A stretch of 64,000 nt of DNA from CAVQZC01 sp963718315 (GCA_963718315.1 CAVQZC010000007.1:434001-498000), one strand, 5' to 3'; numbered from the stretch's first letter, positions 1 through 9,212 are shown. Notes: a model not told the origin generated them from the letters alone. Made by a program: numbers and translations.

Positions 1-38
1 GGTTCGCAGCCACAGCCACCCCAGGGAATCCCCTCAAC

Positions 39-73
39 CCACCTCCCGGAGCGGCCAGGCCCGCGGGAGGTGG
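39..73 (-). terminator. Terminator-like hairpin after the E2 gene
   Basis: A perfect 10-base inverted repeat (CCACCTCCCG at 39-48, CGGGAGGTGG at 64-73) lies just past the stop codon of the E2 gene on the minus strand. It would fold in the transcript and probably ends the dehydrogenase operon. No clear T-run follows, so it would be a non-canonical terminator. Confidence 0.55.
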
Positions 74-85
74 CGACCACTCATC

Positions 86-1373
86 TCACGCGAGGAGCGC
101 CGCGGGGCCCTGCAGCAGGCGCTTGATCGTCTGCAGGAGGCGTGCGCCGTCGGCACCCGAACAGGCGCGGTGGTCGCAGGCGAGCGTGGCGTTCATCATC
201 GACCGGGGCACGATCTGGCCGTCGACCACGACTGCGCGCTCGGCCACGTTTCCGACCGCGAGGATCGCCGACTCGGGCGGGTTGATGATCGCAGCGAAGC
301 TGGATACGTCGAGCATGCCCAGGTTCGAGACCGTGAACGTCCCGCCCTCGATCTCGCGCTGCCTGAGGCCGCCGCTGCGCGCCCGCGACGCCAGGTCGCG
401 GGTCTCGCGCGCGATCTGCCGCACGGTCTTCACGTCGGCCTCGAACACGACCGGGACGATCAGCCCGTCGTCCAGCGCCACCGCCATGGCCACGTTCGCG
501 TGGGGGTGGTAGACGTGCTTGCCCTCGACGTAGGAACGGTGCGCCTGGGGATGCTCGACCAGCGCCATCGCGCAGGCGCGGATGATCAGATCGTTGAGGC
601 TGACCTTCTCTCCGGAGGCGCTGAGGGCCTCGTTCAGCTCCTTGCGCAGCTCAACGGCCCGCGTCATGTCGATCTCGGACGTCAGGTAGAAGTGGGGGAC
701 GGTCTGTTTGGAGTGCGCCATGCGCGTGGCGACGGCCTTGAGCATCGGCGTCAGCTCGCGCACCTCCGCCTCGGTGACCACAGCTGCCGGGGGTGCTGCC
801 ACTGCGGGAGCCGAACGGGGCCGGAGCCACCGGCGCCGCGACCGCTCCGCCGCCCGCCAGCATCCGCTCGACGTCCGCCTTGACGATCCGCCCCTCGGGA
901 CCGCTGCCCGTGCCCGCCAGCGCGCTCAGGTCGAGGCCCGCCTCGTCGGCCATCCGCCGGGCGATCGGGCTGACCTTCAGCGCGCCGCCGCCGCTGCCGT
1001 TCCCGGCAACCACGGCCGGCGCGGGCGGGGGAGCGGCCGGCGCTTGCTCCGCCGGCACCCCCTCGGGCTCCCTGGCCTTCTTCTCCTTCTTCTTCGGCGC
1101 CGCGGCGGCATCCTCGGGTACCGACTCGCCTGGCTCGCCGACGATCGCGATCGGAGAGCCCAACGGCGCCGTCTCGCCGTCCGAGACCAGGATCTTGAGC
1201 AGGGTTCCGTCGGAGTACGCCTGGAACTCCATCGTCGCCTTGTCGGTCTCGATCTCGGCGATCACCTCGCCCTCGTGGATCTCGTCGCCCTCGGCCTTCA
1301 GCCAGCGGCCGATGGTTCCCTCTTCCATCGTGTCGGACAGGCGGGGCATCACCAGCTCGTCGGTCACATGCAT
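86..1373 (-). CDS. Dihydrolipoamide acyltransferase (E2), frameshifted
   Basis: This is the E2 core of a 2-oxo-acid dehydrogenase complex, passing an acyl group from lipoyl-lysine to CoA. The N-terminal part (1373 down to about 820) has a lipoyl domain with the ETDKAT lysine, a charged linker, and an E3/E1-binding domain (SPIARRMADEAGLDLSALAG). The catalytic domain continues in another frame from about 805 to 86. Removing one C from the CCCC run (plus-strand GGGG at 817-820) joins the two frames smoothly, so this is one gene with a one-base insertion, real or a consensus error. The catalytic motif reads DHRACSG where most E2s have DHRxxDG: the histidine is kept and the aspartate is serine. 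The ATG at 1373 has GGAAGGA four bases upstream, and the gene follows E1beta directly. Confidence 0.85.
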
Positions 1374-1380
1374 TCCTTCC

Positions 1381-2373
1381 TCACAGCACGCCGCAGTCTC
1401 GCAGGAGGCCGCGCGCGGCGGCCTCGATCTTCGACTCCAGGGGCAGCGCCGCCAGCTCCAGCGGCTTGGAGTAGGGCATCGGCACCTCCGCCTGCCCGAC
1501 CCGCTCGACCGGTGCGTCGAGATCGTCGAAGCAAATGCGGTGGATGCGGGCGGCCAGCTCGGCGCCGACCCCGTAGGTCGACCAGCCTTCCTCGGCGACC
1601 AGCGCCCGGTTCGTCTTGCGCACCGACTCGGCCACCGTGTCGATGTCCAGCGGGCGCAGCGAGCGGAGGTCGACGACCTCGGTCTCGACGCCGTCCAGTG
1701 CGAGGTGGTCAGCCACCCGCAGCGCGCGCTGCACCGTGTAGGAGTGGGCGACGATGGTCAGGTCGCGACCCTCGCGAACGACCGAGGCCTTGCCGAGCGG
1801 CACGGTGAACTCCGGGTCGTCCGGCACCGGGCCGGTGACGTTGTACATGACCAGGTTCTCGCAGAAGAGCACCGGGTCGTCGTCGCGGATCGCGGTCTTC
1901 AGCATCCCGAAGGCGTCGGCCGGGCTGGCCGGTGCGACCACCTTCATGCCCGGGCAGCCCGCGAACCATGCCTCCAGGCTCTGCGAGTGCTGCGCGGTCA
2001 GCTGGGCCCCGGCGCCGCCCGGGGTGCGGATCACCAGCGGCACGCCGACCGTCCCGCCGAACATGTAGCGCACCTTGGCCGCGTGGTTGATGACCTGGTC
2101 CATCGCGACCAGGATGAAGTTGATGGTCATGATCTCGACCACCGGCCGCAGCCCCATCATGGCGGCTCCGACGCCGGCGCCGAGGAAGCCGGCCTCCGAG
2201 ATCGGTGTCTCGCGCACGCGCTTGGGGCCGTACTTGTCCCACAGCCCCTGGGTCACCTTGTAGGAGCCCTGGAAGCGGCCGATCTCCTCGCCCATCAGGA
2301 ACACGTCGGGGTCGCGGTCGAGCTCCTCGTCGAGGGCCCGGCGCAGCGCCTCGCGGTAGGTCATGTCTGCCAT
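1381..2373 (-). CDS. 2-oxo-acid dehydrogenase E1 component, beta subunit
   Basis: Beta subunit of the thiamine-diphosphate-dependent E1 heterotetramer, which decarboxylates a 2-oxo acid (or cleaves acetoin) and loads the acyl group on E2. At 330 residues it has the usual length, with the MGEEIGRFQGSYKVT entry near residue 26, the RETPISEAGF stretch, and a C-terminal transketolase-like domain. The start is MADMTY at 2373, which overlaps the last 13 bases of the E1alpha gene; the longer open frame upstream is a shadow of that gene. E2 starts within ten bases of its stop. Sequence alone does not separate pyruvate from acetoin as substrate. Confidence 0.9.
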   Translation of the reverse strand: MADMTYREALRRALDEELDRDPDVFLMGEEIGRFQGSYKVTQGLWDKYGPKRVRETPISEAGFLGAGVGAAMMGLRPVVEIMTINFILVAMDQVINHAAKVRYMFGGTVGVPLVIRTPGGAGAQLTAQHSQSLEAWFAGCPGMKVVAPASPADAFGMLKTAIRDDDPVLFCENLVMYNVTGPVPDDPEFTVPLGKASVVREGRDLTIVAHSYTVQRALRVADHLALDGVETEVVDLRSLRPLDIDTVAESVRKTNRALVAEEGWSTYGVGAELAARIHRICFDDLDAPVERVGQAEVPMPYSKPLELAALPLESKIEAAARGLLRDCGVL

Positions 2374-3437
2374 GACCGTGCCTCTCCGCGCTCGCCGAAC
2401 GGCGCTCCCGCCTGCATGTGCGAGAACTGGCTCTCCCAGTTCGGGTCTCCGTAGACGTGCTCGTACAGGGTGTCGATGTCGGGGAAGGCTGCCTCGAGGG
2501 CGTCGTTGATCGCATCCTTCACCTCTGCCGCGACGTCCTTCCAGATCCCGTCGATGTCCTCGGCGGTGAGGACGCCCCGCTCGGTCAGCAGCAGTCCGAA
2601 GCGGGTGATCGGGTCGCGCCGCCGCCACGAGTCGATCTCCTCGGCCGTGCGGTAGACCTTGCCCGCGTCGGCAACGGAGTGGCCGCGGAAGCGGTAGGTG
2701 ACCGTCTCCAGCACGGACGGCTTCCGGTCCTCCCGCGCCTGGGCCAGCAGCCGCTCGGCCGCCTCCCGCACCTCGAGCACGTCGTTGCCGTCGACCCGCT
2801 CGCCGTGCATCCGGTAGGCGCAGCTGCGGTGGAACAGCTCCGGCTCCGCCGAGGACTGCTCGACGGAGGTGCCCATCCCGTACTGGTTGTTGATGATCTG
2901 GAAGACGATCGGCAGGTTCCAGACGGCGGCCAGGTTGAGGGCCTCGTGGTAGGCGCCCGTGTTGGTTGCCCCGTCGCCGAACTGGCAGAGCACCGCGTGT
3001 GGCTCGTCGCGGTGCTCCAGCGCGAGCGCTGCCCCGACGGCGATCGGCAGGTGTCCGCCGACGATGCCCCAGCCTCCGAAGAAGCGGCGCGAGGCGTCGA
3101 GCAGGTGCATGGAGCCGCCGCGGCCGTGGGCGACGCCGGTCTGCTTGCCGAACAGCTCGCCCATGACGGCAGCCGGGGAGCTGCCGACGGCCAGCGCGGT
3201 GCCGTGGTCGCGATAGCTCGCGAACAGGCAGTCGCCTTCCCGGAGGGCATCGATCGCGCCGACGGTCGCGGCTTCCTCGCCGATCGCAAGATGGCAGTAG
3301 CCGCCGATCCGCGCCCGGGTGTACTGCTCCTCGGTGCGCTCCTCGAAACGGCGGATCAGAGCCATCGTCCGGAACAGCCGGCGGGCGGTGTCGGCGTCCT
3401 GGAGAACGCCCTCCTCACTGTGGGCAGCGCGCGCCAT
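2361..3437 (-). CDS. 2-oxo-acid dehydrogenase E1 component, alpha subunit
   Basis: Alpha subunit of E1, which binds thiamine diphosphate and Mg2+. The ThDP motif begins as GDGATNTGAYHEALN around residue 150 and closes with NNQYG. The phosphorylation-loop region YRFRGHSVAD is near residue 250. The 358-residue length fits single-operon PdhA or AcoA proteins. It is the first gene of the minus-strand E1alpha-E1beta-E2 operon and diverges from the lipoyl-domain gene at 3480 across 42 bp that must hold both promoters. Whether it belongs to a pyruvate or an acetoin complex is open; the neighbouring lipoyl and hydrolase pair leans towards the acetoin type. Confidence 0.9.
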   Translation of the reverse strand: MARAAHSEEGVLQDADTARRLFRTMALIRRFEERTEEQYTRARIGGYCHLAIGEEAATVGAIDALREGDCLFASYRDHGTALAVGSSPAAVMGELFGKQTGVAHGRGGSMHLLDASRRFFGGWGIVGGHLPIAVGAALALEHRDEPHAVLCQFGDGATNTGAYHEALNLAAVWNLPIVFQIINNQYGMGTSVEQSSAEPELFHRSCAYRMHGERVDGNDVLEVREAAERLLAQAREDRKPSVLETVTYRFRGHSVADAGKVYRTAEEIDSWRRRDPITRFGLLLTERGVLTAEDIDGIWKDVAAEVKDAINDALEAAFPDIDTLYEHVYGDPNWESQFSHMQAGAPFGERGEARSWQT

Positions 3438-3479
3438 AGAGCCGAACCTTACAGCGGCAAGCGGCTACGATCTGCGCTG

Positions 3480-3743
3480 ATGGCGACCCCCGTGACCGTC
3501 CCTCGGCTGGGCTCTGACATGCACTCCGGCATCCTCATCCGCTTCCTCGTTGCGCAGGGGGACCAGGTGCGGCGGGGCGACCCGATCTATGAGCTCGACA
3601 CCGACAAGGTGACCCAGGAGGTCGAGGCCGAGGCCGAGGGCGTGCTGCTGCGGATCGACGCCGCCGACGGCGCCGAGGTCGAGGTCGGGGCGACGCTTGC
3701 CTGGATCGGCGAGCCGGGAGAGGATCCGCCTTCTCCGGCCTGA
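3480..3743 (+). CDS. Free-standing lipoyl (biotinyl/lipoyl) domain protein
   Basis: An 87-residue protein that is a single lipoyl domain, with the modifiable lysine in LDTDKVTQEVEAEAEG near residue 42 and the expected beta-barrel fold length. It would act as a swinging arm between dehydrogenase subunits. It diverges from E1alpha and its TGA overlaps a possible CTG start of the alpha/beta hydrolase. Lipoyl domain plus alpha/beta hydrolase is the architecture of AcoC, the acetoin dehydrogenase E2, here split in two frames. A TACGAT hexamer at 3466-3471, eight bases before the ATG, suggests a leaderless transcript. A lone carrier (GcvH-like or orphan) is an alternative reading. Confidence 0.8.
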   Translation: MATPVTVPRLGSDMHSGILIRFLVAQGDQVRRGDPIYELDTDKVTQEVEAEAEGVLLRIDAADGAEVEVGATLAWIGEPGEDPPSPA

Positions 3744-3778
3744 ACGTCCACCGCTTCGGCTCCTCGGACGGCCCGCCG

Positions 3779-4510
3779 GTGCTGGCGCTGCACGGGGTCA
3801 CCGGCCACGGCGCGCGCTTCCGGCGGCTGGCAGCGGAAGGCCTGCCCGAGCTGCGCTGGATCGCGCCCGACCTGCGCGGACACGGCCGCTCTGACTGGAA
3901 TCCGCCCTGGAGCGTCGAGCAGCTCGTCACCGACGCGATCGAGGTGCTGGACGCGGAGGGCCTCGGCCGGGTGACCGTGATCGGCCACTCCTACGGCGGC
4001 CTGCTGGCGACCCATCTCGCGGCCCGCGACCCGCAGCGGGTGGAGCGGCTGGTCCTGCTCGACCCGTCGATCGGCCGCGATCCGGCCGAGATGCTGGAGG
4101 CGGCCGAGGAGACCCGGCTCGACGAGGGCTGGGACTCCGCCGAGACAGCACGTGCCGAGCGCACGTCGGGATTCCCCGTCCACGCCCGCGCCGAGGTGGC
4201 AGCCGACGTCGAGGAGGCGCTGGAGCTGGGTGATGACGGGCGCTGGCGGCTCCGCTACTGCCGCTCCGCGGTGGTCACCGGGTGGAGCGAGATGGCCGCT
4301 CCGCCCACGTCCATCGCCCGCTGGCCGGGCTCGGCGCTGGTGCTCGAGGCGCTGCGCGACGGCACGACCACCGAAGCTGCGATCGAGCAGATGCGCGGTG
4401 ACCTCGGCCCGCGGCTCACGCACCACACGCTCGACTGCGGGCACGTCGTCTACTGGGAGGTCTTCGACGAGGTGGTTGCGCAGCTCCGAGCGTTCCTGCT
4501 GGAGGCGTAA
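3779..4510 (+). CDS. Alpha/beta hydrolase fold protein
   Basis: A 243-residue hydrolase with the oxyanion-hole HGVTGHG segment near the start, the nucleophile elbow GHSYGG near residue 68, an acidic residue in LLDPSIG, and the catalytic histidine in CGHVVYWE. The GTG at 3779 gives the minimal form. In-frame residues upstream (LNVHRFGSSDGPPV) look like the first strands of the fold, so translation may begin at a CTG at 3740 that overlaps the lipoyl gene stop. Its position next to a lipoyl domain recalls AcoC of acetoin dehydrogenase. The substrate cannot be told from sequence. Confidence 0.8.
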   Translation: MLALHGVTGHGARFRRLAAEGLPELRWIAPDLRGHGRSDWNPPWSVEQLVTDAIEVLDAEGLGRVTVIGHSYGGLLATHLAARDPQRVERLVLLDPSIGRDPAEMLEAAEETRLDEGWDSAETARAERTSGFPVHARAEVAADVEEALELGDDGRWRLRYCRSAVVTGWSEMAAPPTSIARWPGSALVLEALRDGTTTEAAIEQMRGDLGPRLTHHTLDCGHVVYWEVFDEVVAQLRAFLLEA

Positions 4511-4514
4511 CCCC

Positions 4515-5519
4515 TCAGCCGTCGAGCAGGCTGTCCTCGGCGGCGTAGTCGAACAGCTCGGCGTAATGCTGGGCGCTGCGCGGCAGCACCTCTCGCCAGT
4601 CGCGGCCGTCCACCACGTCCACCAGCCAGCGGCAGGCCGACTCCACAGCCGCGGGGTGCGGGCGCACCTCGCCGGCGCCGAGCTGCTGGGCGGCGGCGGT
4701 GGTGTCGAGGACGATCGGCACGCTGGCAGCCCACGGCGATGCCCCGGCCCCGGATTCCGGGTCGGGACGGTCGAGCACCCGCACCTCCCGCCAGGTATGG
4801 CCGAGCGCCGTCGCCACCGCCTCGGCGATCTCCGGCACCGGTCGGGACTCCGCGTCGGCGGCGTTGAGAACGCGGTCGCCGGGGGTGTCGGCGGCTCTCC
4901 GCACCAGATCGGCGACCAGCTCGACGTCGGTCTGGTGGAACCTGCTGGAGGTGGTGACGATCCGGTCGCGCCCGTCCAGGATCCGCTTGACCACCCACCA
5001 TTCGCGCGAGGCGGTGTCGCCTGCGCCGAAGACGGCTGACGGCCGCAGGATGGTCACCGGCGCCGAGGCCGACTCGCGCAGGACGGCCTCGACAGCCGCC
5101 TTGCGGGCGGCGTACCCGTCGTCTCCCGGCGCCGCCGTCGGCTGGGACTCGGTGATCGGGATCGGCAGCGCCGGCGCCGGGTCGTCGGGCCCGGCGAGGA
5201 TGGCGCGTCCGCGGGCGTCGGTGTAGACGGCGGCCGAGCTGATGGCAACGATGCCGCCGACGTCTGCGGACAGGGCAACGAGCTGCTCGCCGTCGGCTTG
5301 ATCCATCGGGATCACGTCCACCAGCACGTCGGCATCGTTGCCTACGGCAGCGCGCAGCGCCTCGGTGTCCTTGCGATCGGCCGGGATGTGGCGGGTTCCC
5401 TCCGGCCCCGGCGTGGTGCGGCTGACCACGTCTACCAGCCATCCTCCGGCGACCAGCGCCCGGGCGGTCGGCGTCCCGATGAACCCGCATCCGCCGATTA
5501 CAACTGCTCGACCCGCCAT
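4515..5519 (-). CDS. NAD-dependent epimerase/dehydratase family protein
   Basis: A 334-residue extended short-chain dehydrogenase fold protein. The dinucleotide-binding GGCGFIGTPTARAL sits at the very N-terminus and an acidic DV follows strand 3. Members act as sugar-nucleotide epimerases, reductases or NmrA-like proteins. I do not see a clean YxxxK; a YAARK in the expected region near residue 130 may serve. The start at 5519 (MAGRAVVIGG) is set by the fold; the longer frame adds residues without support. It converges on the hydrolase gene with four bases between stops. Confidence 0.8.
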   Translation of the reverse strand: MAGRAVVIGGCGFIGTPTARALVAGGWLVDVVSRTTPGPEGTRHIPADRKDTEALRAAVGNDADVLVDVIPMDQADGEQLVALSADVGGIVAISSAAVYTDARGRAILAGPDDPAPALPIPITESQPTAAPGDDGYAARKAAVEAVLRESASAPVTILRPSAVFGAGDTASREWWVVKRILDGRDRIVTTSSRFHQTDVELVADLVRRAADTPGDRVLNAADAESRPVPEIAEAVATALGHTWREVRVLDRPDPESGAGASPWAASVPIVLDTTAAAQQLGAGEVRPHPAAVESACRWLVDVVDGRDWREVLPRSAQHYAELFDYAAEDSLLDG

Positions 5520-5706
5520 CGCGTGACCATACCGGCCGGGAAGTTGGCAGAGTGTCCACCTTGTGCCAGGCACTCAGCACGCTGAACTTCGCCGACGACC
5601 ACGGGCCGCTGCGCAAGGTCAAGTCCTGACCCACGCGCGCGGCAGGAGCTACAACGACCCGGTGGTACGATCCTCGCGTTTTGGAGGAACGAGTCCGGGA
5701 GCGTAC

Positions 5707-7130
5707 GTGATCGAGTGTGACGTCGCCGTTCTGGGGGCGGACCGGGTGGATATCCGGCCGCCATCCGGGCGGCCCAACTGGGCGCCAACGTGGCGATGAT
5801 CGAGCAGGACCGGATCGGCGGCACCTGCATCACCGTCGGCTGCATCCCCACCAAGACGTGGGTGCAGACGGCGCATGCGCTGAAGGAGGCACACGAGGTC
5901 TTCGCCAAGATCGGCGTCCGTGTCAGCGGGGCCGAGCTCGATTTCGAGGCCGCCCAGCAGAACAAGGACGGCATCGTCAACGGGCTGGTCAACGGCATCA
6001 CCGGTGTCGTCAAGGCGAACGGGATCACCGTTGCCAGCGGACGTGGCGCGTTTACCGGCCCGAATACGATCGCGGTCGAGGACGGCGAGGAGGTGCGGTT
6101 CCGCTCGGCGGTGATCGCGACCGGATCGCATGCGCTTCGCCCGCCGGTCGACGGCATCGACGGGCCGCTGTGCGTCGACTCGACCGGCCTGCTTGCCTCG
6201 AACCGGGTGCCGAAGCGGCTGGTCGTGCTGGGCGGTGGCGTGATCGGCGTCGAGTTCGCCTCGATCCTCAACCACTGGGGCACCGAGGTGACCGTCGTCG
6301 AGATGCTCGACCACCTGATCCCGATGGAGGACGTTGACGCCTCCAAGGAGCTGGAGCGCGCCTTCAAGCGGCGCGGGATCACCATGCACCTGGGCGCGCG
6401 GGCGACCGGGATCATCCACGGCGACCACGCGACGCTGAGCTTCCAGAGCGCCGACGGCACCGAGGGCAGCGTCGACGCCGACCTGGTGCTGGTGGCGACC
6501 GGCCGCGGGCCGAACGTGGACGGAATCGGGCTGGAGGCGGCTGGGGTCGCCTCCGATCCGCGCAAGGGGGTCGGCACCGACAGCCACATGCGCACCAACG
6601 TGCCGCACATCTACGCGGTCGGCGACGTTGCGGGCCGGTTCCAGCTTGCGCACACCTCCTTCCGCGAGGGCGAGATTGCGGCCGAGAACGCGCTCGGCCA
6701 CGAGGCCGAGATCGACTACTCGGCGGTGCCCCGCTGCATCTACACCGATCCCGAGGTTGCCGGCGTCGGACTGACCGAGGAGCAGGCCCGCGAGGCCCAC
6801 GGTGACGACGTCGCGGTCGGCCGCTTCCCGTTCTCGGCGTCTGCCCGGGCGCAGATGTACGGCGAGAAGGGCGGCTGGGTGAAGACCATCCACGAGACCC
6901 GCTACGGCGAGCTGCTGGGGATGGTGATCGTCGGCCCGCAGGCCACCGAGCTGGTCAACTCCGGGGTTGTCGGAATCGGCGCCGAGGCCACGATCGAGAC
7001 GCTGGGCGACGCCATGACAGCCCACCCGACGCTGTCTGAGGCGGTCAAGGAGGCGGCCCTGGTTGCGCTGGGGCGGCCGATCCACCTGCCCCCGGCGCGA
7101 CCTCGCGCCAAGGCGGCCGCGGCGCGGTGA
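5707..7130 (+). CDS. lpd: Dihydrolipoamide dehydrogenase (E3), frameshifted near N-terminus
   Basis: The flavoprotein E3 re-oxidises dihydrolipoyl groups with NAD+. The redox disulfide is in GGTCITVGCIPTK; the NAD-binding glycines are in VVLGGGVIGVEFAS; FAD contacts are in YAVGDVAGR; and the C-terminal dimer domain carries the HAHPTLSE-type region as TAHPTLSEA. The first codons (GTG at 5707, VIECDVAVLG) are in another frame. Adding one G to the GGGGG run at 5733-5737 restores the FAD-binding GGGPGGYPAA and joins both parts. A GGGAG lies five bases before the GTG. The last four bases overlap proS. Confidence 0.88.
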
Positions 7131-8815
7131 CCGTTGTCCGCGGCTCTGCATACCTGATCCCGACGCTCAAGGACGACCCGGCCGACGCGGAGGCGATCAG
7201 CCACCGCCTGCTGGTGCGAGCGGGGTTCGTACGCCAGGTGGGGGCCGGCCTCTACACGTACCTGCCGCTGGGCTGGCGGGTGATGCGCACCGTCATGGAC
7301 ATCGTCCGCGACGAGATGAACACCATCGGGCTGGAGTGGAGCATGCCGGTGCTCAACCCGGCGGAGCTGTGGGAGCAGACCGGCCGCTACGGGATCGAGG
7401 CCCTGTTCAAGCTGGAGGACACCTCAGGCAAGCCGTACGTGCTCGCCCTCTCGCACGAGGAGGTGATCACCTTCCATGCCGCGCGCGAGCTGCGCAGCTA
7501 CCGCGACCTGCCGCAGATCTGGTACCACATCCAGACCAAGGAGCGGGACGAGCCGCGGCCCAAGAGCGGCATCCTGCGCACGCGCGAGTTCCTGATGAAG
7601 GACGCCTACAGCTTCGACCGCGACGAGGAGGGGCTGGAGGAGAGCTACCAGCGCCACATCGAGGTCTACAAGCGCATCTACGACCGCAGCGGGCTGACCT
7701 ACTGGATGGTCGAGTCGGACGTCGGCATGATGGGCGGCTCCGGCGCGCACGAGTTCATGGCTCCCAGCTCCGCAGGGGAGGACGAGGTGGCGCTCTGCTC
7801 CAACGGCAACTACGCGGCCAACGTCGAGCTGGCCGTGTCACGGCCGCGGACGCCGCAGTTTCCGGATCCCCTCGACACTCCCGGCGAGATCGAGACGCCC
7901 GGGATCACGACGATCGAAGGGCTTGCCCAGCACCTGGGCATCGATCCTGCCGCGACCGCGAAGGCGATGGTGCTGCACCATGACGGCCAGGTGATCCTGG
8001 CCCTGGTGCGCGGCGACCATCGGTTGCACGAGCTGAAGACGATGAAGGCGCTGGGCGGGGAATGGCGGCCTGCGACGCCGGAGGAGATCCGGGCGACGTT
8101 CGGCGCCGATCCCGGCTCGATCGGGCCGGTTGGGGTCGACGTGCGGGTGATCGCCGACGACGCGCTGCGCCACGGGCAGTACGTCTCCGGAGCGAACCGC
8201 ACCGGGTACCACCTGCTGGGCGTCGAGGCGGGTCGCGACTTCCAGCCCGAGTTCGCTGACATCCGCGTCGTCAACGCTGGCGAGACCTGCCCGGTGTGCG
8301 ATGGCACACTTCGGATCGAGCGGGTGATCGAGATAGGGAATATATTCAAGCTGGGCACCAGGTATTCGGAGCCCATGCACGCAACCTACCTGGACGAATC
8401 CGGGAAGGAACGGCCGATCGTGATGGGCAGCTACGGCATCGGGATCGCACGGATCATGGCCGCCGCGGTGGAGCAGTCCTACGACGACGCGGGCATCGTT
8501 TGGCCCGCGCCGCTGGCGCCGTTCGGGGCGCACCTCGTGGTGATTGGCGAGCCGGGGTCGGAGCAGCGTGCGATCGCCGAGCGGCTGGCCGGCGAGCTGG
8601 ACGAACGGGGAGTGAGCGTCCTGCTCGACGACCGCGATGCGAGCCCCGGCGTCAAGTTCGCCGATGCGGAGCTGCTGGGGGCGCCGGTGCGCCTGACGAT
8701 CGGGAAGCGAACGGTAGAGAGCGGGACGGTCGACGTCCAGGTGAGACGCGGCCGAACCGCGTCCACGGCCACGGTGGCAGAGGCCGCTGACACCGTCAGC
8801 GGGCTCGTGCGATAG
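7127..8815 (+). CDS. proS: Prolyl-tRNA synthetase
   Basis: Class II synthetase charging tRNA-Pro, 562 residues, bacterial type. Motif 1 and motif 2 regions are visible (RQVGAGLYTYLPLGWRV; IQTKERDEPRPKSG then REFLMKDAYSFD). An inserted editing domain runs from about residue 245 (TPGITTIEGLAQHLG) to about 390. Motif 3 (VMGSYGIGIARIMAA) is followed by the anticodon-binding domain. The GTG start overlaps the lpd stop (GTGA), so the two are translationally coupled. A tRNA-Pro gene lies 1.7 kb downstream. Confidence 0.95.
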   Translation: MTVVRGSAYLIPTLKDDPADAEAISHRLLVRAGFVRQVGAGLYTYLPLGWRVMRTVMDIVRDEMNTIGLEWSMPVLNPAELWEQTGRYGIEALFKLEDTSGKPYVLALSHEEVITFHAARELRSYRDLPQIWYHIQTKERDEPRPKSGILRTREFLMKDAYSFDRDEEGLEESYQRHIEVYKRIYDRSGLTYWMVESDVGMMGGSGAHEFMAPSSAGEDEVALCSNGNYAANVELAVSRPRTPQFPDPLDTPGEIETPGITTIEGLAQHLGIDPAATAKAMVLHHDGQVILALVRGDHRLHELKTMKALGGEWRPATPEEIRATFGADPGSIGPVGVDVRVIADDALRHGQYVSGANRTGYHLLGVEAGRDFQPEFADIRVVNAGETCPVCDGTLRIERVIEIGNIFKLGTRYSEPMHATYLDESGKERPIVMGSYGIGIARIMAAAVEQSYDDAGIVWPAPLAPFGAHLVVIGEPGSEQRAIAERLAGELDERGVSVLLDDRDASPGVKFADAELLGAPVRLTIGKRTVESGTVDVQVRRGRTASTATVAEAADTVSGLVR

Positions 8816-8826
8816 GAGGGAATGCT

Positions 8827-9192
8827 ATGGCGAAGACAGCCAGCAAGGCCCAGGCCAAAGGGCAGACGGCCAGCAAGGCCCAGGCCAAAGGGCGATCCGC
8901 GAAGAACCAGGCTGCGAGCGAGCCGTTCGGGCCGGCAATCGAGAAGCTGATGGGCGAGAAGGGCGTGTCGTACCGGGCGATGGCGGAGAAGACCGGTCTG
9001 TCGGCCGGCTACCTCAACCACCTCGTGCACGGCAACCGGCCGGTGCCGGCGAACTCCGTGATGGAGAAGGTCGCGAAGTCGCTGGGCGTGAAGGCAGACC
9101 GCTTCCGCGAGTACCGCGTGCGGCGGATCTCCGACCATCTGGCGAAGAAGCCGGAGCTCATCGACAAGCTGTACAAGGATCTGCTGAAGTAG
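8827..9192 (+). CDS. XRE-family helix-turn-helix protein with Lys/Ala-rich N-terminus
   Basis: A 121-residue DNA-binding protein. Residues from about 38 to 95 form an XRE-like five-helix domain (VSYRAMAEKTGLSAGYLNHL, then SVMEKVAKSLGV). The N-terminal 35 residues are basic and contain a tandem TASKAQAKG repeat. The repeat is encoded by a nearly perfect 30-bp duplication (8836-8865 and 8866-8895) and resembles histone-H1-like nucleoid tails. The ATG follows a strong AGGAGG twelve bases after the proS stop, so it is probably co-transcribed with proS. Target unknown. Confidence 0.8.
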   Translation: MAKTASKAQAKGQTASKAQAKGRSAKNQAASEPFGPAIEKLMGEKGVSYRAMAEKTGLSAGYLNHLVHGNRPVPANSVMEKVAKSLGVKADRFREYRVRRISDHLAKKPELIDKLYKDLLK

Positions 9193-9194
9193 CG

Positions 9195-9212
9195 AGCCCT
9201 GCTAGGGCTTTC
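9195..9212. terminator. Bidirectional terminator
   Basis: AGCCCT-GCT-AGGGCT (9195-9209) forms a perfect six-base stem followed by TTTCT. It lies between the plus-strand HTH gene and the converging anti-sigma-like gene and overlaps the latter's stop codon. Confidence 0.6.

Noticed and set aside
810..825. Programmed frameshifting in the E2 gene
   Set aside because: No slippery heptamer with downstream pseudoknot; similar one-base breaks in unrelated genes make sequence error or simple mutation likelier.
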